64,000 bases of DNA from Synaphobranchus kaupii (lineage: Eukaryota > Chordata > Actinopteri > Anguilliformes > Synaphobranchidae), in NCBI GenBank assembly GCA_029718625.1, contig CM056376.1, forward strand, positions 123,059,767-123,123,766, read 5' to 3'. How positions within the stretch are numbered: position 1 is the stretch's first letter; each line of letters starts with the position of its first letter. The notes beneath the pieces were generated by a model. The model saw only the letters and a list, made by a program, of their open reading frames with translations, did not search any database and had not been told where the DNA came from. Both the position numbers and the translations under genes were made by a program. This document shows positions 1-11,871 of this stretch, one piece after another.

Positions 1-3000
1 TCTTTGACAATGCTGATGTTGCTGTCACATTTTCATTGACAGTTGCTGTGGTGCTCAGGGTTTTCAAAACCGCATCCTGTCAAACCGCCCTCAGATCCTT
101 GGCCTCAACAATGCACTGGGGTGGCAGCTGTCAAATAACGACATCACTGATAATTTTGCCTGGAAACAAATGAAGGTGACGTGTATGCAGTGCCCTATAT
201 TGCAATAGTGTGCAACATGAGAATGTATTCATTTTGACCTGCATAATCTCTCATTTTATTATGTATTTACTATAATTCAGGAATAAATAAATACGAAAAT
301 TAGTTTGGAGGAAATATAATTAGGTGTTTTTTAATTGTTTACTATCTATTTTAGGAGGAGCACTTCCAAATCATAAGATGGATAGAACTCATTAATGCTG
401 GCCTCTTTGCCTGAACTCTTTAGCTCAGTTTGGCTTCAAGGACACTGAATATAACCTTAAAAATATCTCAATATTTTTTGTTGTTTGGGGACTAGTTTTT
501 ACTCCGTTTTTTCCCCCCATTTATTTGTTTTTTTATTTTTTGTAAATGGCAGTAGGATCTGCAGCCTGACCACGGTTAAGTTTCCTTAAGCTGGAGCCCT
601 GCCAGTGCTAGAGAACAGCGGGAGAAACACTGCTGCCAATGAATCCATTAATCACGCCTAATTCACCTCTTAGGGGTCAGTGCGCTGTGCATCACTGCAG
701 TTTGACTTCCTCTATGTGCGTTAACGTGCAAAACTGAGTAAACACAACAGGTTATATTACCACATGTTTCCCCTCAGTTCATGGGAATGGCGGCATTTCG
801 AAAGCCTAGTTTGGAAAGTCTGCACATTGTACAGGATTCATTGGGAAGAGGGTTTCTGGGAATTTACCAGTGTAAGAACAAGGCAAGATAGGTAAATATT
901 TCCTTGGCCTCTACTCACGGCTCACACCAAACGTGGATGTTATAGCTATAGTGATCTTTGAACATGACCGTTTTATTTAATTATAGTTGTGATGTTTGGT
1001 CATGGAAAAAAAATGTCTAAAAGTAACCTTCAAGTTTTCAAATTTTGTTGATACAGATAATGTCATGACAGTGATATGTGCTGAAACCTCTTGTTCTTTT
1101 TTCACCCAATATAGGGATAGCAGCTTTAAATGGTTTATTTCTTGTTTTTCCTTTTTGTGCGGATAATGTACAGATTTGCTCTTTTAACAGTTACTGCCAA
1201 GACAATATCGTACTTTGCCATGTGAATTTAAAATTTACGGCAAATGGGTTGCCGAACGGATTATCACATAGCATTGCCAGGATGCCGAAACATTTTAGTT
1301 ATCACTGTAGGTGCTGTTGCTTCATTCTATCGTTATTTTATCATGGTGAAACATGCCTTGCACGTACGTTTGACAGGCATGACAAATAGATTGAGTTTTT
1401 TAATCAATGTTTATTTTACAGCTCTCACTGACACTAATAAGGTATATGTCATTGTGGATGTAGCTTGGAACCTCCAGCCATGCTGAGTTGTGACTAATGC
1501 TTTGGTCAGACATTTTTTTTAAAATGAAACAAAAAAGAAAATCACATATAGCCTTCAGTCAAATCAGTTCATAATTCAAGTAGAGAGATGATGCCTGTTC
1601 ACTGTTACATCTGCTACAGCAACTAGGACACAATGTATTGGTAGTGCAGTGTAATTTCCTTTTGAAACTGTTTCAGTGATATATAACATCATTTAAGCTG
1701 GCACCACAATGGTTTGCTTACACTTATATAAAACCACTGGGGTCTCACATCTCTGCAACTCATTAACACAATAAGGTATGGGCCATGCTCTCTCCATATC
1801 CAAGAGAAATCCTATATTTTCTATTGATATGGCGGATTAATGGATTTGTGTCTTATACTGGCATGCTGATGTTGTTAGTATGGAACTGCCGTCAAATCAG
1901 CAGAGAGAAAGAAATAAAAGAGCATAGAATTATTCTTGAATACACATATTTTATTCATGCTAAGTAGGTTAAGTAGAATGTCATATAGTCTTTCTAAAGT
2001 ATTAGGTATTTCTGTTTTCTTTTAGGATCAGTGATCACTGTACCTGGTCTATTTGCATCAAATCAACAGAGTAGATGAGGACACTATCACAAACTCGTGA
2101 TCATGATAGCATCATGCATGAGTCCCCTTAATGAGCTTTTTAAAATGCATTTGTTCAAAATAATACATTTTACGGTGTTCCAGGAAAATTGGATTTTGAG
2201 AACATGCTATGGAATCCTGATATGCCATCTCAGAATGTCGTGTCTCCTTGCACATCAGCTAAGCGCTTTGCAAAGCACGCCATGTGAAATAATAAAACAA
2301 GAAATGAAAACAGGTGCTAACTACAATGACATTAATCTCCCCAAGGCATGCTACTGCACATTAAAGGCCATTCCCCACATCCCATATTAAGATGTCTTAA
2401 TGGAACATTAATCTTCCAAGAGATCTGCTATATGAAGTGGGATTTCTGTGAGGAGTGATGGAGATTGTTCTCCTCCATATGTGATAAGCATTTCTAGCCA
2501 GGTCAATGCAAAGGGAGGTATTTTGGCTCAACCAAGAAGAACATATTCCTATGCATGTGAAAATATTGTAAGTCTATAGATTTATGGATTACCTTGAATA
2601 TAACCTGCAAGAATTCCACTTTCTGGAGTCTTATTGGCTTCCCAGATATGTCTCACACACGTTTCTCCTCATCCCAGCTTATTGCATTACTTCAAATTAT
2701 AGTTTTTTTACATTTACATTTATTTAATTGTGTTGACGATCTAATGATGCATCAATATAAACATATAGGCATGAATAGGCACTGTAGGCTACTGAAGGTG
2801 AAAGAGGGATACCATAATGTAAGTATAGCATGGAGGCATGTCTGATTCCCCCTGCTTTATGGCAAAAGAAATACACTTTTTGACTTATGCCACACCAATT
2901 CCCAGCTGTCCATTACTGTCCTCTTTAGAGCCTCTTTTTCCACTGGAATACACCATTCCCCTGCTTTTCTCTCTCAGATAGACAATTATGTTGTGGCTGT

Positions 3001-3539
3001 GATTTCCGTTGCTTCAGTGGTCTTGGCCAAAACCTGTTCCCCACGTAGTCTTCCCAATGGTAGTAACTTATATCCAGACTTTTATTGTGCTAGAATGCAA
3101 CCTGCATTGATAAGCCATTGCACAAGGATAACAATTGTTTAAAGAATTACCAATAGAGATGGAAGTGGAAGAAGACAAATAAAAGAATAGGGTGCAGCAC
3201 AGGTGATTGAGTCCTAAAATAATATTATGTTAGGCCGCCAAAAAAAAAAAAACAGAGTGCGACATAATGAGATGGGAAGGGCATGGCTGTAGAACAGCAA
3301 GTACAGAATAATACAATGATAGCCTATCAGGCTATCAACATGACAAAATGCTAAGACCCTGAGCTTACAACTCCACTGTAGTTTGTAGTGCTTAAAAAGT
3401 GATCATAAAACTAGGATTACCGTATATTATGGCATAGACAGTCATTGACTGAACCCGGGAAGTGCGAGGCTTATTTCACATTTGTAATTTGATAGCTTCT
3501 AACCAGACTAAATGTTTCTTGCAATTGTAAGGGTATGGA
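1..3539. other. Unannotated AT-rich non-coding stretch
   Basis: No gene is supported here. Open frames are short (under 105 codons), overlap each other on both strands and resemble no family I know. I see no transposon ends, only short homopolymers such as the A-run near 3240-3252. Confidence 0.6.
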
Positions 3540-3730
3540 AATTAAATGGAGGTCACGGTGTAATTCCGTGAGACCATTAAGCGCTTGATCAATAAGCCGA
3601 CTGGATTTGGCCCGTCGTATTAGGAGGCCCGTTTAATGTGGCTTAAATTCATCAGTCAACCATATCATTTAATTATGGCGACTGTGTAATAAGAATCTCA
3701 GCTGATTCATTCTTATTAAGAAATTACCCC
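3540..3730. promoter_or_regulatory. Candidate conserved non-coding element
   Basis: This block differs from its flanks: it is less repetitive, has few homopolymers, and packs several homeodomain-type TAAT/ATTA cores and a small hairpin around 3550-3575. This is the texture of vertebrate conserved non-coding enhancers. The call rests only on composition and is an inference. Confidence 0.22.
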
Positions 3731-4197
3731 ATTTTCTTTAGCACTTTTTAAAATTTGTGCAATTAATAGACCTAATGTATCCAATCAGCACAATTTAATC
3801 TCCGTTTTAATAATTGAATTTAAATACAAATAGGCTGCTCCATGTGCACTGCGATCTTCCCCTTCCCTACACGGCCCTCCTGTCTCCCTCGTAAACTGCC
3901 AGCCAGCCCCATCGAAGTACCCAGAATCGAGTACTGTGCCAAAAGCCATGGCCAAAAAGTTTGGACAAACTTGATACAATCAGGCTGTGTGATGCACATT
4001 CAAGGCCAGACAAAGGAACACATCTGAGGCGCTCAAATCGCAATGTTGTTTTTCACAACCCTTACACATATCTAAATAGCTCATAGCTGCTTTGTGTCTG
4101 ACCGTGAATCCTTTTAAGGATGCTCACATGCACTGTCTTCATTTTGGAGTACAAAATGTCCACAGAGTGAACCTTACTGGTGGCATTCATGGAGGTT
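3731..4197. other. Unannotated non-coding stretch
   Basis: Two short open frames overlap on opposite strands at about 3785-4027. Neither resembles a known protein, and nothing else is visible. Confidence 0.5.
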
Positions 4198-4659
4198 TTA
4201 ATAACCCCTTCTCTAGCACCTTCTCTTTTCGAACACAAGCCTGTAGATAAAATGGTTACTGTTCTTGGACCCCTTTGACTACGGGTATACCCCTAGTCTC
4301 TTCTGTAAGGTAAGCCTTGGGAGTTCAAAGAGTCATAATTACTCTAAGTATTACTGAAACAAAAAAGATAAGGATACCGACTTTACCGTTATTCATGTCA
4401 TCTGTGGAACACATAGAATCTATAGAGTCGTCGTTTTGATTGAGCCTGTATTGTGTCATGTTACAAGACAAGGAACCTTTGTCGCTGTAACATTGGGATC
4501 ATAAACGTTTATAGAGATAATCAAGAGTTTTAACACTTTCAAACAGTATAGTCTGTCACCTGATTATTTCAAGATTTCACCGTAAAAAAAATGCAATGAA
4601 TGCAAATAGACTAAACCACTTCCGGCCCGAATACGGGCTGGTAGTACTTAAGGGGTTAA
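4198..4659. mobile_element. TTAA-type non-autonomous DNA element, copy 1
   Basis: This segment aligns by eye along most of its length with 59780-60340. Shared blocks include a start near TAACCCCTTCTCTAG, TCTCTTCTGTAAGGTA, TTACTGAAACAAA, a TTTCACCGTAAAAA block followed by ATGCAATGAATGCAAAT, and the end AAGGGGTTAA. The ends are inverted (TTAACCCYTT / AAGGGGTTAA) and the right end abuts TTAA. The left TTAA is degraded. TTAA target sites with C-rich ends are typical of piggyBac-type elements, so a piggyBac-like MITE is likely. No transposase is encoded. Confidence 0.65.
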
Positions 4660-4775
4660 TTGGCTTAATGAAGTTTTAAGATTATATTTCTCAGAACGTA
4701 TAACTGTAACAAAGCAGAACTTCTCAGTGAAAAATCAACGATCAGGAACGACGGATCATGAATTAATTTCACGTT
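4660..4775. repeat. Dispersed repeat segment, copy A (pairs with 7104-7247)
   Basis: It shares long near-identical runs with 7104-7247, including GATTATATTTCTCAGAAC, ATAACTGTAACAAAGCAGAA and AATTAATTTCACG. Copy B carries about 28 extra bases near its start. The TTAA-type element at 4198-4659 ends exactly where the shared sequence begins, so it probably inserted at a TTAA belonging to this repeat. The family is not recognised. Confidence 0.6.
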
Positions 4776-5978
4776 AAACCCAAATTAAATCAAATAAAGA
4801 TGGTTTCCCTACAAGGGTGGTGTTTAGTGTGGATTACGCACACAAAGTATACAGGATAGTAACACTATACCAGCTTGGCATGTTTAAGAGACATACATTG
4901 GGAGAGGTGTTCAAGGTGTCAAAGTAATGGTTCATGTATTGGTGGAAGTAATGCATTGGTCAGAGTATGAACAATGCCTGAGCATAACTCTGACTATGGG
5001 AGAATGGTCAAAGATTCAGATGAACTATCAAGAGTCTTGACTTGACTATACACCTCAAATAGGCATGAATTCACATGCTGAGTTTTCTTGATTAACCCAA
5101 AGAGAAATATTACAAGTCAATACGTTTGCAGAATGTTTTGTGGGGCCACTCTGTCAACAAAGTCAACAAATACTCTAGGACATTACATTGCGCTCACAAA
5201 TCCATAAGGAATAGAGAACAATGAAAATATGGTATAATTCGAGAATGTCTTTCAATATTTTTTCCATTAAAATTTAATCACTCCATTGATCGCCTGAGAC
5301 CCAAGGCTGTCATTGCTTACTTAAAAAAGCATCCATCTTTTTATTAGTAAAGAAAGCATTGAAGTGTGCTCTTTTCTGCATTAAGACGGTTAATATTCTG
5401 CTGGCCTTGATTAAGTTTATATCTCACATCTACGTTTTCTTTTTTTCTTTTTGAGGATTTCCATTAACCAGATATGCTTGTAGGAAAGGAATTCTCATTT
5501 CTTACCTCATTAGATGCCTCAATGTCTTGCTTTAAAGAGACTCGGCACTACAGGCCAATCCATCTAAATACAAGGTTTTAATATAATGTACATAGATGTG
5601 TTGTTGTTTGGATGCACGCACTCCGGTGTTCTCCATTGTAACATGTATGATGTGTCAAGTGTTTGACATATGGCATCAACAAATAGTATGAATATTCTGA
5701 TAAATGACCGGAAGAGGGTACACTACTTTGCTCTTGTGAGCTGTCCATGTTTAGCAGTTCATTCTGAACTCTCTATGGCCCAAATGGAGAATATTATCAG
5801 ACCAATAACGGGCAAGAACACACCGGAAGCCAAACAGAGCCATTTCTTTTTTTAGCAAAGCCTCATTCAAACCTTGTCCGACCTTTGTCTGTTGCACTTA
5901 CTGCTATTTAACTCGAAATCATCTCCGATCTTGTCATCTGCAGCCCTCATGGAAACATACCTTTTTAGAGTGTTAAAA
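4776..5978. other. Unannotated non-coding stretch
   Basis: AT-rich unique-looking sequence. One 61-codon frame at 5670-5855 has no recognisable domain. I see nothing else. Confidence 0.5.
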
Positions 5979-6235
5979 GCCTATCCCAGCATACATTGGG
6001 CGAGAGGCAGGAGTACCCCCTGGACAGGTCGCCATTCCATCGCAGGGCACACACACCATTCACTCAAACACTCATATTGGCAATTTAGAGTCTCCAATTA
6101 GCCTAACCTGCATGTCTTTGGATGGTGGGAGGAAGCCGAAGTACCCGGAGGAAGGCCGGGATTCAAACTCGGAACCTTCTTGCTGTGAGGCAACAGTACT
6201 AGCCACTAGCCACTTCACTACTCTGCTGCCCCATC
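5979..6235 (-). mobile_element. V-SINE-like retroposon, reverse copy
   Basis: Read on the minus strand, this starts with a degraded tRNA-like head (B-box relic near 6160-6175) and continues into the conserved fish SINE body with the landmark CATGCAGGTTAGGCTAATTG. It ends in the CTGCGATGGAATGGCGACC and CCAATGTATGCTGGGAT parts. Related copies lie at 11590-11871, 20014-20340 and 30812-31008. It has no coding capacity and depended on LINE machinery for its movement. The match is by eye to zebrafish DANA-type sequences. Confidence 0.75.
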
Positions 6236-6465
6236 TTGGTTTTAGTTTGCAAAAAATATCCTTGTTGGGAACACATGTAACTCTTTTAGCGTATTGATAA
6301 AAGTGACTGATGATGACATGCAAAGACCCACAAGCTTTCAGTCAAACCCAACACTTAGCAATGGCACATTTGCTGATTTTGGATTACTTGGCTAATCATG
6401 CCTTGGGAGAGAGCACATCTTTAGGGATCTCACATATGTGTTTGTGGAGAGCAGTGCATGGCTGA

Positions 6466-6690
6466 TGTTTTCACACTACCATGAAGTTGGCATGCCCTAT
6501 AAGGGATTGCTAGGGTGTTTCCTTATGTTAATCAACATGAACATGTACGTTCAATTTAAAATGGGCATTCATCATCTGATACACATGGGATACACAAACA
6601 ATTTAATATCTGCATGTTTCATGAATCCCACATTTTCTTAAGAACAAAATGTAAGAAGAATGTACTTATTGTGAATGAGGCCCAATATCT
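6466..6690. repeat. Dispersed repeat, copy 1 (pairs with 16588-16822)
   Basis: Shared landmarks with 16588-16822 are GAAGTTGGCATG, TGCTAGGGTGTT / GGCTAGGGTGTT, AATCAACATGAACA, GGCATTCATCATCTG, ATGTTTCATGAATCCCACAT and the end AATGAGGCCCAAT. The end, read in reverse as ATTGGGCCTCATT, also starts a shorter match at 57928-58010. It is probably an old non-autonomous DNA element. I see no coding potential. Confidence 0.6.
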
Positions 6691-6921
6691 TTTATTGTGA
6701 AAATATAAAGAGAAAGAAGTTTGTATATGTGGCAATGTATATATACTTTTCTGTTATACTTATTCCACGTTGCTCACAGCATAAATCCAATGTAACATAC
6801 ATTAAGTCTTGTTTTAGACTCACTCTTGTGAAAATGTAATTGTAAAATTTGACACATTAACTATTACACTGAGATTAAGAAATATTTATAGGTAATGAAA
6901 TGCAGTACACCTGCAGTACTA

Positions 6922-6923
<2 letters not shown>

Positions 6924-6987
<64 letters not shown>
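6924..6987. repeat. (CT)n microsatellite
   Basis: A pure CT dinucleotide run of about 32 units. It forms a homopurine strand in reverse complement. Confidence 0.97.
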
Positions 6988-6991
<4 letters not shown>

Positions 6992-7103
6992 GCATGAATG
7001 TGTACATTACATTTTATCATTTGACATGAGGTATTCCAATACTTTGGTCAGTCCTGACCACCCAAAATCAAATTTGTAAAAATTATTGTTAAATGAAAAA
7101 AAT

Positions 7104-7247
7104 AATTGGCTTAATGACTTGTTGATTCATTAATTAATCATTAACAAGTTTTACGATTATATTTCTCAGAACCCATAACTGTAACAAAGCAGAACTTATC
7201 AGTGAAAAATGAACGCTCAGGAATGATGTATCGTAAATTAATTTCAC
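7104..7247. repeat. Dispersed repeat segment, copy B
   Basis: Homologous to 4660-4775, with an extra palindromic insert (TTGTTGATTCATTAATTAAT region) just after the shared AATTGGCTTAATGA start. Identity is high through ATTTCACGG, after which the copies diverge. Confidence 0.6.
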
Positions 7248-9289
7248 GGCACTGTGAAAATGTGGTGTGTGTGCTCTTGTCATTCACAAAATTACAGGGT
7301 TTTTCAATTTATTTACATATTTTGCTGCATAAAACTGTACCGCCATGCAGTTTTCAAGTGCAGGGACTGGTCAACAGATCTATGATTTATCCCTGTGCAT
7401 ATACTGCCTGCCTCAGCCATTTAATCAATAGTACATAGGCCAGCAACTGGCTTTGTCATTATCAAGCACATTCATTAAAATATTTCTGCATGAAGGCATA
7501 TATTTAAAGCTCCATTTAATTTAACTTATTAATATGTATATGCAACTGATTAATACACATTAATATAACCTCTCAATCATCATCCTAGGCCATACAAATT
7601 AACACTTTGTGTGTGCAATGTAAAAGTCTCAGCCTGTGGTATCCTTTACACATCTTTTCATAATGATGAAAATATAACGATGATTCAGAGTGAGTCATTA
7701 TAGTTCACATTGGGTGATTACTGATGAATAAGATACTTTTATGGTGTTTTTTTTAAGGCAGTAAAATATCAATAATTTTCTCTGAAACTATTTCACACCC
7801 GGTCTAGCATTCAGGTCAGCAGCATACTCCAACTGTCTGTTTTAGTATCTCGATGGAGTGTCACACAGTGACACTACACATAGTCTTCTGGATGTTCAAA
7901 AGACCAAACTAGAAGAACTTTTAATAAGTTCTGGTCTGTTCTGTCCTAGTGTCCATGTCTTAAAGACGAATCACCGTGGTGATCTCTACTGGATGAAGCT
8001 AAGCCAAAACAGGGCTAAGGCTGCAGCGTTGAGGAGTACAGCCTCAAGACCAAACAAGGAAATATACAGTACATTACATTCAACATAATGACATCAAAGC
8101 AAACTAATGCAGTGAAAGTAAGCAGATATACAGAAAACATACAGCAAAAAATAAACTAACTGAATGAAAAACTGACCTTCGTACATTTTACTGAACTCTC
8201 TTATTATAAAGTGTGTAGAGAGTGAAGAGTGTAAAGAGTGTACGCTCATTTCAGATTTTAAAATAATAACAAAAAAATAAAACCATAAGCTTTTGCTGTT
8301 ATGCAAAATTCATACCAGGGGTAAACAGTTGAATGCAAAAACTTTTCAAATTGATATTCTTGGAAAATTAGGTATACATGTTACATATTCTGGTATTCTT
8401 GATTACGAAATACATGCTATTTTAGTTTCAACCTGCTAATAAAATTTTGACTTGGCACATCATGTATGTGCACAATCACAGGAATACATATTGTACCACT
8501 TTCTGGGTTCTGAGTAGTTGTTTTAGTTCTGCTGGAAAATGTCTTGTCTCCTCACTTATGCTTCCAGATGTCAAGTAATTTCACATAACTGCCAATGAGT
8601 TTGGTGCTGTATATTGTGAGCAATATGCACATTCACCTCAAGGAAAGGTTCCTTTTTGCTGGGATACAACAAACATGTTTTCTTGACAACAAAATAATGA
8701 TTGACCTAAGTACCCCCCATATAAACTGAAGTCAGATTCCCATCCCATTGAGATTTGTGATGAAAAGTCTAGATATACAGTATATTGTGTTAAATTTACC
8801 ATTTTAAAATATCACATGTTTGGAAGGTTAGCCTGTAAATTCTAATTATTGGAAATGATTAAACTTGACAAATTGTTTGAACATTTCTTTGTTTTAAGTT
8901 GATTTGAATTATTCCAATTAACTGATGTGAATATGTTTGAAAGAGCTGAGCACTGAGTATAAATTGCAGTGCCCCAGCTAATAAAGGTTTAAATATTTCC
9001 TATTAATGAATTTATAGCTTTTCACTTTTAAATATTTGACTTTTAAATATTAGTAAAGTATTTGGTTAATCCATTTCAAAGGTTAAAGTGTATTTTGCTC
9101 CTCATTAATAACACAAGTGAGTTCTCTACTTCAATTTAAATTTAATGAAAACACAATTTTCACCATAATGTCAACCCAAAATCGAAGAAAATAAGGAAAA
9201 AAGCATTTTATCACTGAGGTATTTTTAATACCCCTCGAGTCTCTTGTACGCGGAGCACTATCGGTGATAAGAAAAAATGTGATCTTGTT
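7248..9289. other. Unannotated non-coding stretch
   Basis: AT-rich. The frame at 7858-8088 (76 codons) has a somewhat protein-like composition but no recognisable motif, splice context or relative. I see no transposon ends. Confidence 0.5.
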
Positions 9290-10551
9290 GCCTGTGTAAC
9301 GTTCCGTTCCCATCGAGTCCGGTTTCCGTGTTTTCCCTTATCCCTCCGTGTCATGTTTGACTTCCATTGTCCGTGTTTTCCCCCCGTTTTGCAGGCTGGG
9401 CGTGTTCCCTCCGTTTGTTCCACTCAATTACACCACTTCTATCTTAGCCTATCCCCTCTTCCCATTTTGCATACATTCCTCACACTCTGCTCTGTTCAAT
9501 TAAACACTCACACATTATTAAACACTCACACATTTGCACACTTTTCTAAATTGGTATCAATTACACTCCGTATTTAACTCACCCTCTTTCATCTGTTCAC
9601 GGCTAGTTCGTTAACGGTGTTGTTTGTTATCGTCTTTATTGAAACCTCTGGTCTAGTAAATGCCTTGTCTTAGTCTTGATGCACAGTTCGGTTCCGTATT
9701 GGTGTTAGTTCACCCTGCCGGCGTGTTAAACCGTGATTCCTGTGTTTGGTTCCGTTTGGTGCTTAGGGCACTCTGCCAAACTACAACCCTTTATCCTGTC
9801 TTATTTGTGCGACTATACCTGCCGTGCAATAACCTGTCTGAGTAACCTCTTCTTTGTTTGAAGTCAGCCTGCAGTCGTTGTTCGACTCCCTGTTTGTGTT
9901 GCGGTACCCCCGCTTCCCACCAGACGTTGTGCCCGCAGTGGGGCACTCTGCTCTCCCACTCTACAGCTGTTCCTGCGTCCGGCCGTTGCCACTGCCAGTG
10001 CTATGGTTACGGTTGCGCCTGCTGCTGTTGTCCTGCTGCCACATCTGGGCCGACCCGAGGTCCGCTGCACTGTCCTGCCCTGCCGTTTCTGCTGCTGCCC
10101 CTCTGCTTCTACAACCCGGTTATTCGTTACCAATAACATTCCAGTCTCTCCCACTCCAAAGACCTTCATCATTAATCATAACCGGACTGTTTGTATTATA
10201 TGTCCTCCCTCGCTTCAGGAGTATTAGTTAGAAGCATAAATTATTGGATGCCTAGCGCTCCGTCTGCTTGTCTTGTTTGTCCAGTCTGTCCAGATCCGCC
10301 AAGTCCAGTTCGGAACATTTCCAGGTGTTCCAGTCTGTTCTGATCCAGTCCAGCTCTGGCTTGGAGCTTCCTGTCAAAGTCCAGCTCCGGCTTGGAGCAA
10401 GTGTGATGTCCCGGAGAAGATCCGGGGAAATTATTGTTTTGTATTGTGTACTGCTTGGGACTGCCCCAAGTACAAATAAATAATCTGTTTTTGTACCTCT
10501 GCCTCCTTGTTGCATTTGGGTTCAGCCCGTGTTCAGGTTTGTGACAGCCTG
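9290..10551 (+). mobile_element. Solo LTR of a Ty3/gypsy-type retrotransposon with 5-bp target duplication
   Basis: The LTR proper is 9295-10546 (1252 bp). It starts TGTAACGTTCCG and ends GGTTTGTGACA, the TG...CA ends expected of LTRs. The same 5 bp, GCCTG, lies directly outside both ends (9290-9294 and 10547-10551), which marks a target-site duplication. A poly(A) signal AATAAA at 10475-10480 followed by a T/G-rich stretch fixes the plus orientation. Flanking DNA has no gag or pol, so this is a solo LTR left by recombination between two LTRs. Its GC and pyrimidine-rich composition contrasts sharply with the AT-rich flanks and creates many chance frames on both strands. Family assignment to gypsy rests on length, duplication size and the similar ends of the LTR at 19819-21420. 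Confidence 0.82.
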
Positions 10552-10998
10552 AATGCAAAAACAATAGCATCATTATCAGAGATGACTCTTCCTCACCCAG
10601 AATTTCTAGCCATCTTCCTGATCGGGCTTGTGCACTACCTTTCTGCCCTTCTAAAAAAATGATACCCTCAGATATCTAGTAAGCTGCTGTTCTTACTCTT
10701 CTCACAAATCACATCACAAATATCAAATCTATCAGCATCTAAGTGAAGGCAAGTGCATGCAAGTTTTTGTTTCCAATAATTGCCCAGGCTCAATAAGCTA
10801 ATTAGCGGTATACACCAACCTTAGGTCACTCTCAGGTATGGCCACAGACACATTTAGGATGTAAGGACAGTCTTCCAGTATCATTCGTGGGCTTGTTAAT
10901 AATTAAGAGAAGTTGGAAGGAAATCCAGAAACAGATTTGGCCTTTTTTGCAAGTTTATGCTCTAATGGGAGGGGTGTACTTACTGACTGACAGACAAC
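10552..10998. other. Unannotated non-coding stretch
   Basis: Nothing recognisable lies between the LTR and the next MITE. Confidence 0.5.
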
Positions 10999-11199
10999 CA
11001 GAGGTGGAAATCCAGGTGACATAAAGTAAAAGCGCTCCCCAGTATTTTGCTCCAATCACCTGGATTTGCTAATTAACATAATTCTTCAGTGAGGAGGTTG
11101 AATTAATGAGTGAAATCAGCTGGCTGAGTCTATGGATGGAAGCAACACATGGCAGGACTTTTACTTTATGTCCCCTGGATTTCCACCTCTGCAGATGAC
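10991..11199. mobile_element. hAT-type MITE with imperfect 8-bp target duplication
   Basis: The element is 10999-11191 (193 bp). Its left end CAGAGGTGGAAATCCAGG is mirrored at the right by CCTGGATTTCCACCTCTG. The inverted arms run about 36 bp through the shared ACATAAAGTAAAAG. Flanks CAGACAAC and CAGATGAC match at 6 of 8 positions, consistent with an old 8-bp duplication. CAGAGGTG ends plus 8-bp duplications are typical of hAT elements. It is too short to encode anything and needs a transposase from elsewhere. Confidence 0.82.
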
Positions 11200-11589
11200 T
11201 ATGCATAGAAAGCCGAATACTAACTTCTAGGTTCTATCAATGTTGAAAGAACTGAAGACTAATGCTTTTTCAACATTAGCATGTTAAGCGCGGCATGAAA
11301 AGTACAACATACTAGAGTATTCAGCACTGCATCAAGCCTGAAGCTGAATATCCTGAGGGTCTCTGCCTCTTATAAATGGCCTGGTAAGCTCTGCCACCCA
11401 TTCCTAGTTTAGAGTGTCATAAGCAATGCTAGATTTGAGGAATTGATGTATTGCAAAGGGCATAGTGCAGTAGCAGCTATCTATATAAAAATCATTATTT
11501 TTGAGATTTTTGTATAGTTTTTTTTTTTATTCCAATGTGTAAATAGATCTGGTCTGTATCCACCCATTAACTAACCTGCCTATTCCTGG

Positions 11590-11871
11590 TTACCCAGCAT
11601 GCATTGGGTGAGAGGCAGGAATACACCCTGGACAGGTCACCAAGCCATCACAGGGCACACACACAGCATTCACTCACACACTCCTACCTATGGGCAATTT
11701 AGAGTGTCCAATTAGTCTAATCTGCATGTCTTTGGTGTGCCGGAGGAAACCCACGCGGACACGGGGGGAGAACATGCAAACTCCACACAGAAAGGCCCTC
11801 GGTTGGGATTCAAACTCGGTACCTTCTTGCTGTGAGGCGACAATGCTAACCACTGCACCACCGTACCGCCC
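11590..11871 (-). mobile_element. V-SINE-like retroposon, reverse copy
   Basis: On the minus strand the tRNA-like head reads GGCGGTACGGTGGTGCAGTG, an A-box region, followed by a B-box relic near 11805-11820. The conserved body includes GTGTGGAGTTTGCATGTTCT and TTTCCTCCGGC, and the tail GTGTATTCCTGCCTCTCACC. It is better preserved than the copies at 5979 and 30812. Confidence 0.85.

Noticed and set aside
1078..1486. Two overlapping frames of 103 and 80 codons
   Set aside because: AT-rich sequence without recognisable domain, splice context or codon pattern.
9854..10573. Cluster of frames of 70-125 codons on both strands
   Set aside because: All fall in the GC/pyrimidine-rich LTR at 9295-10546. 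Leucine/cysteine-rich content reflects base composition.
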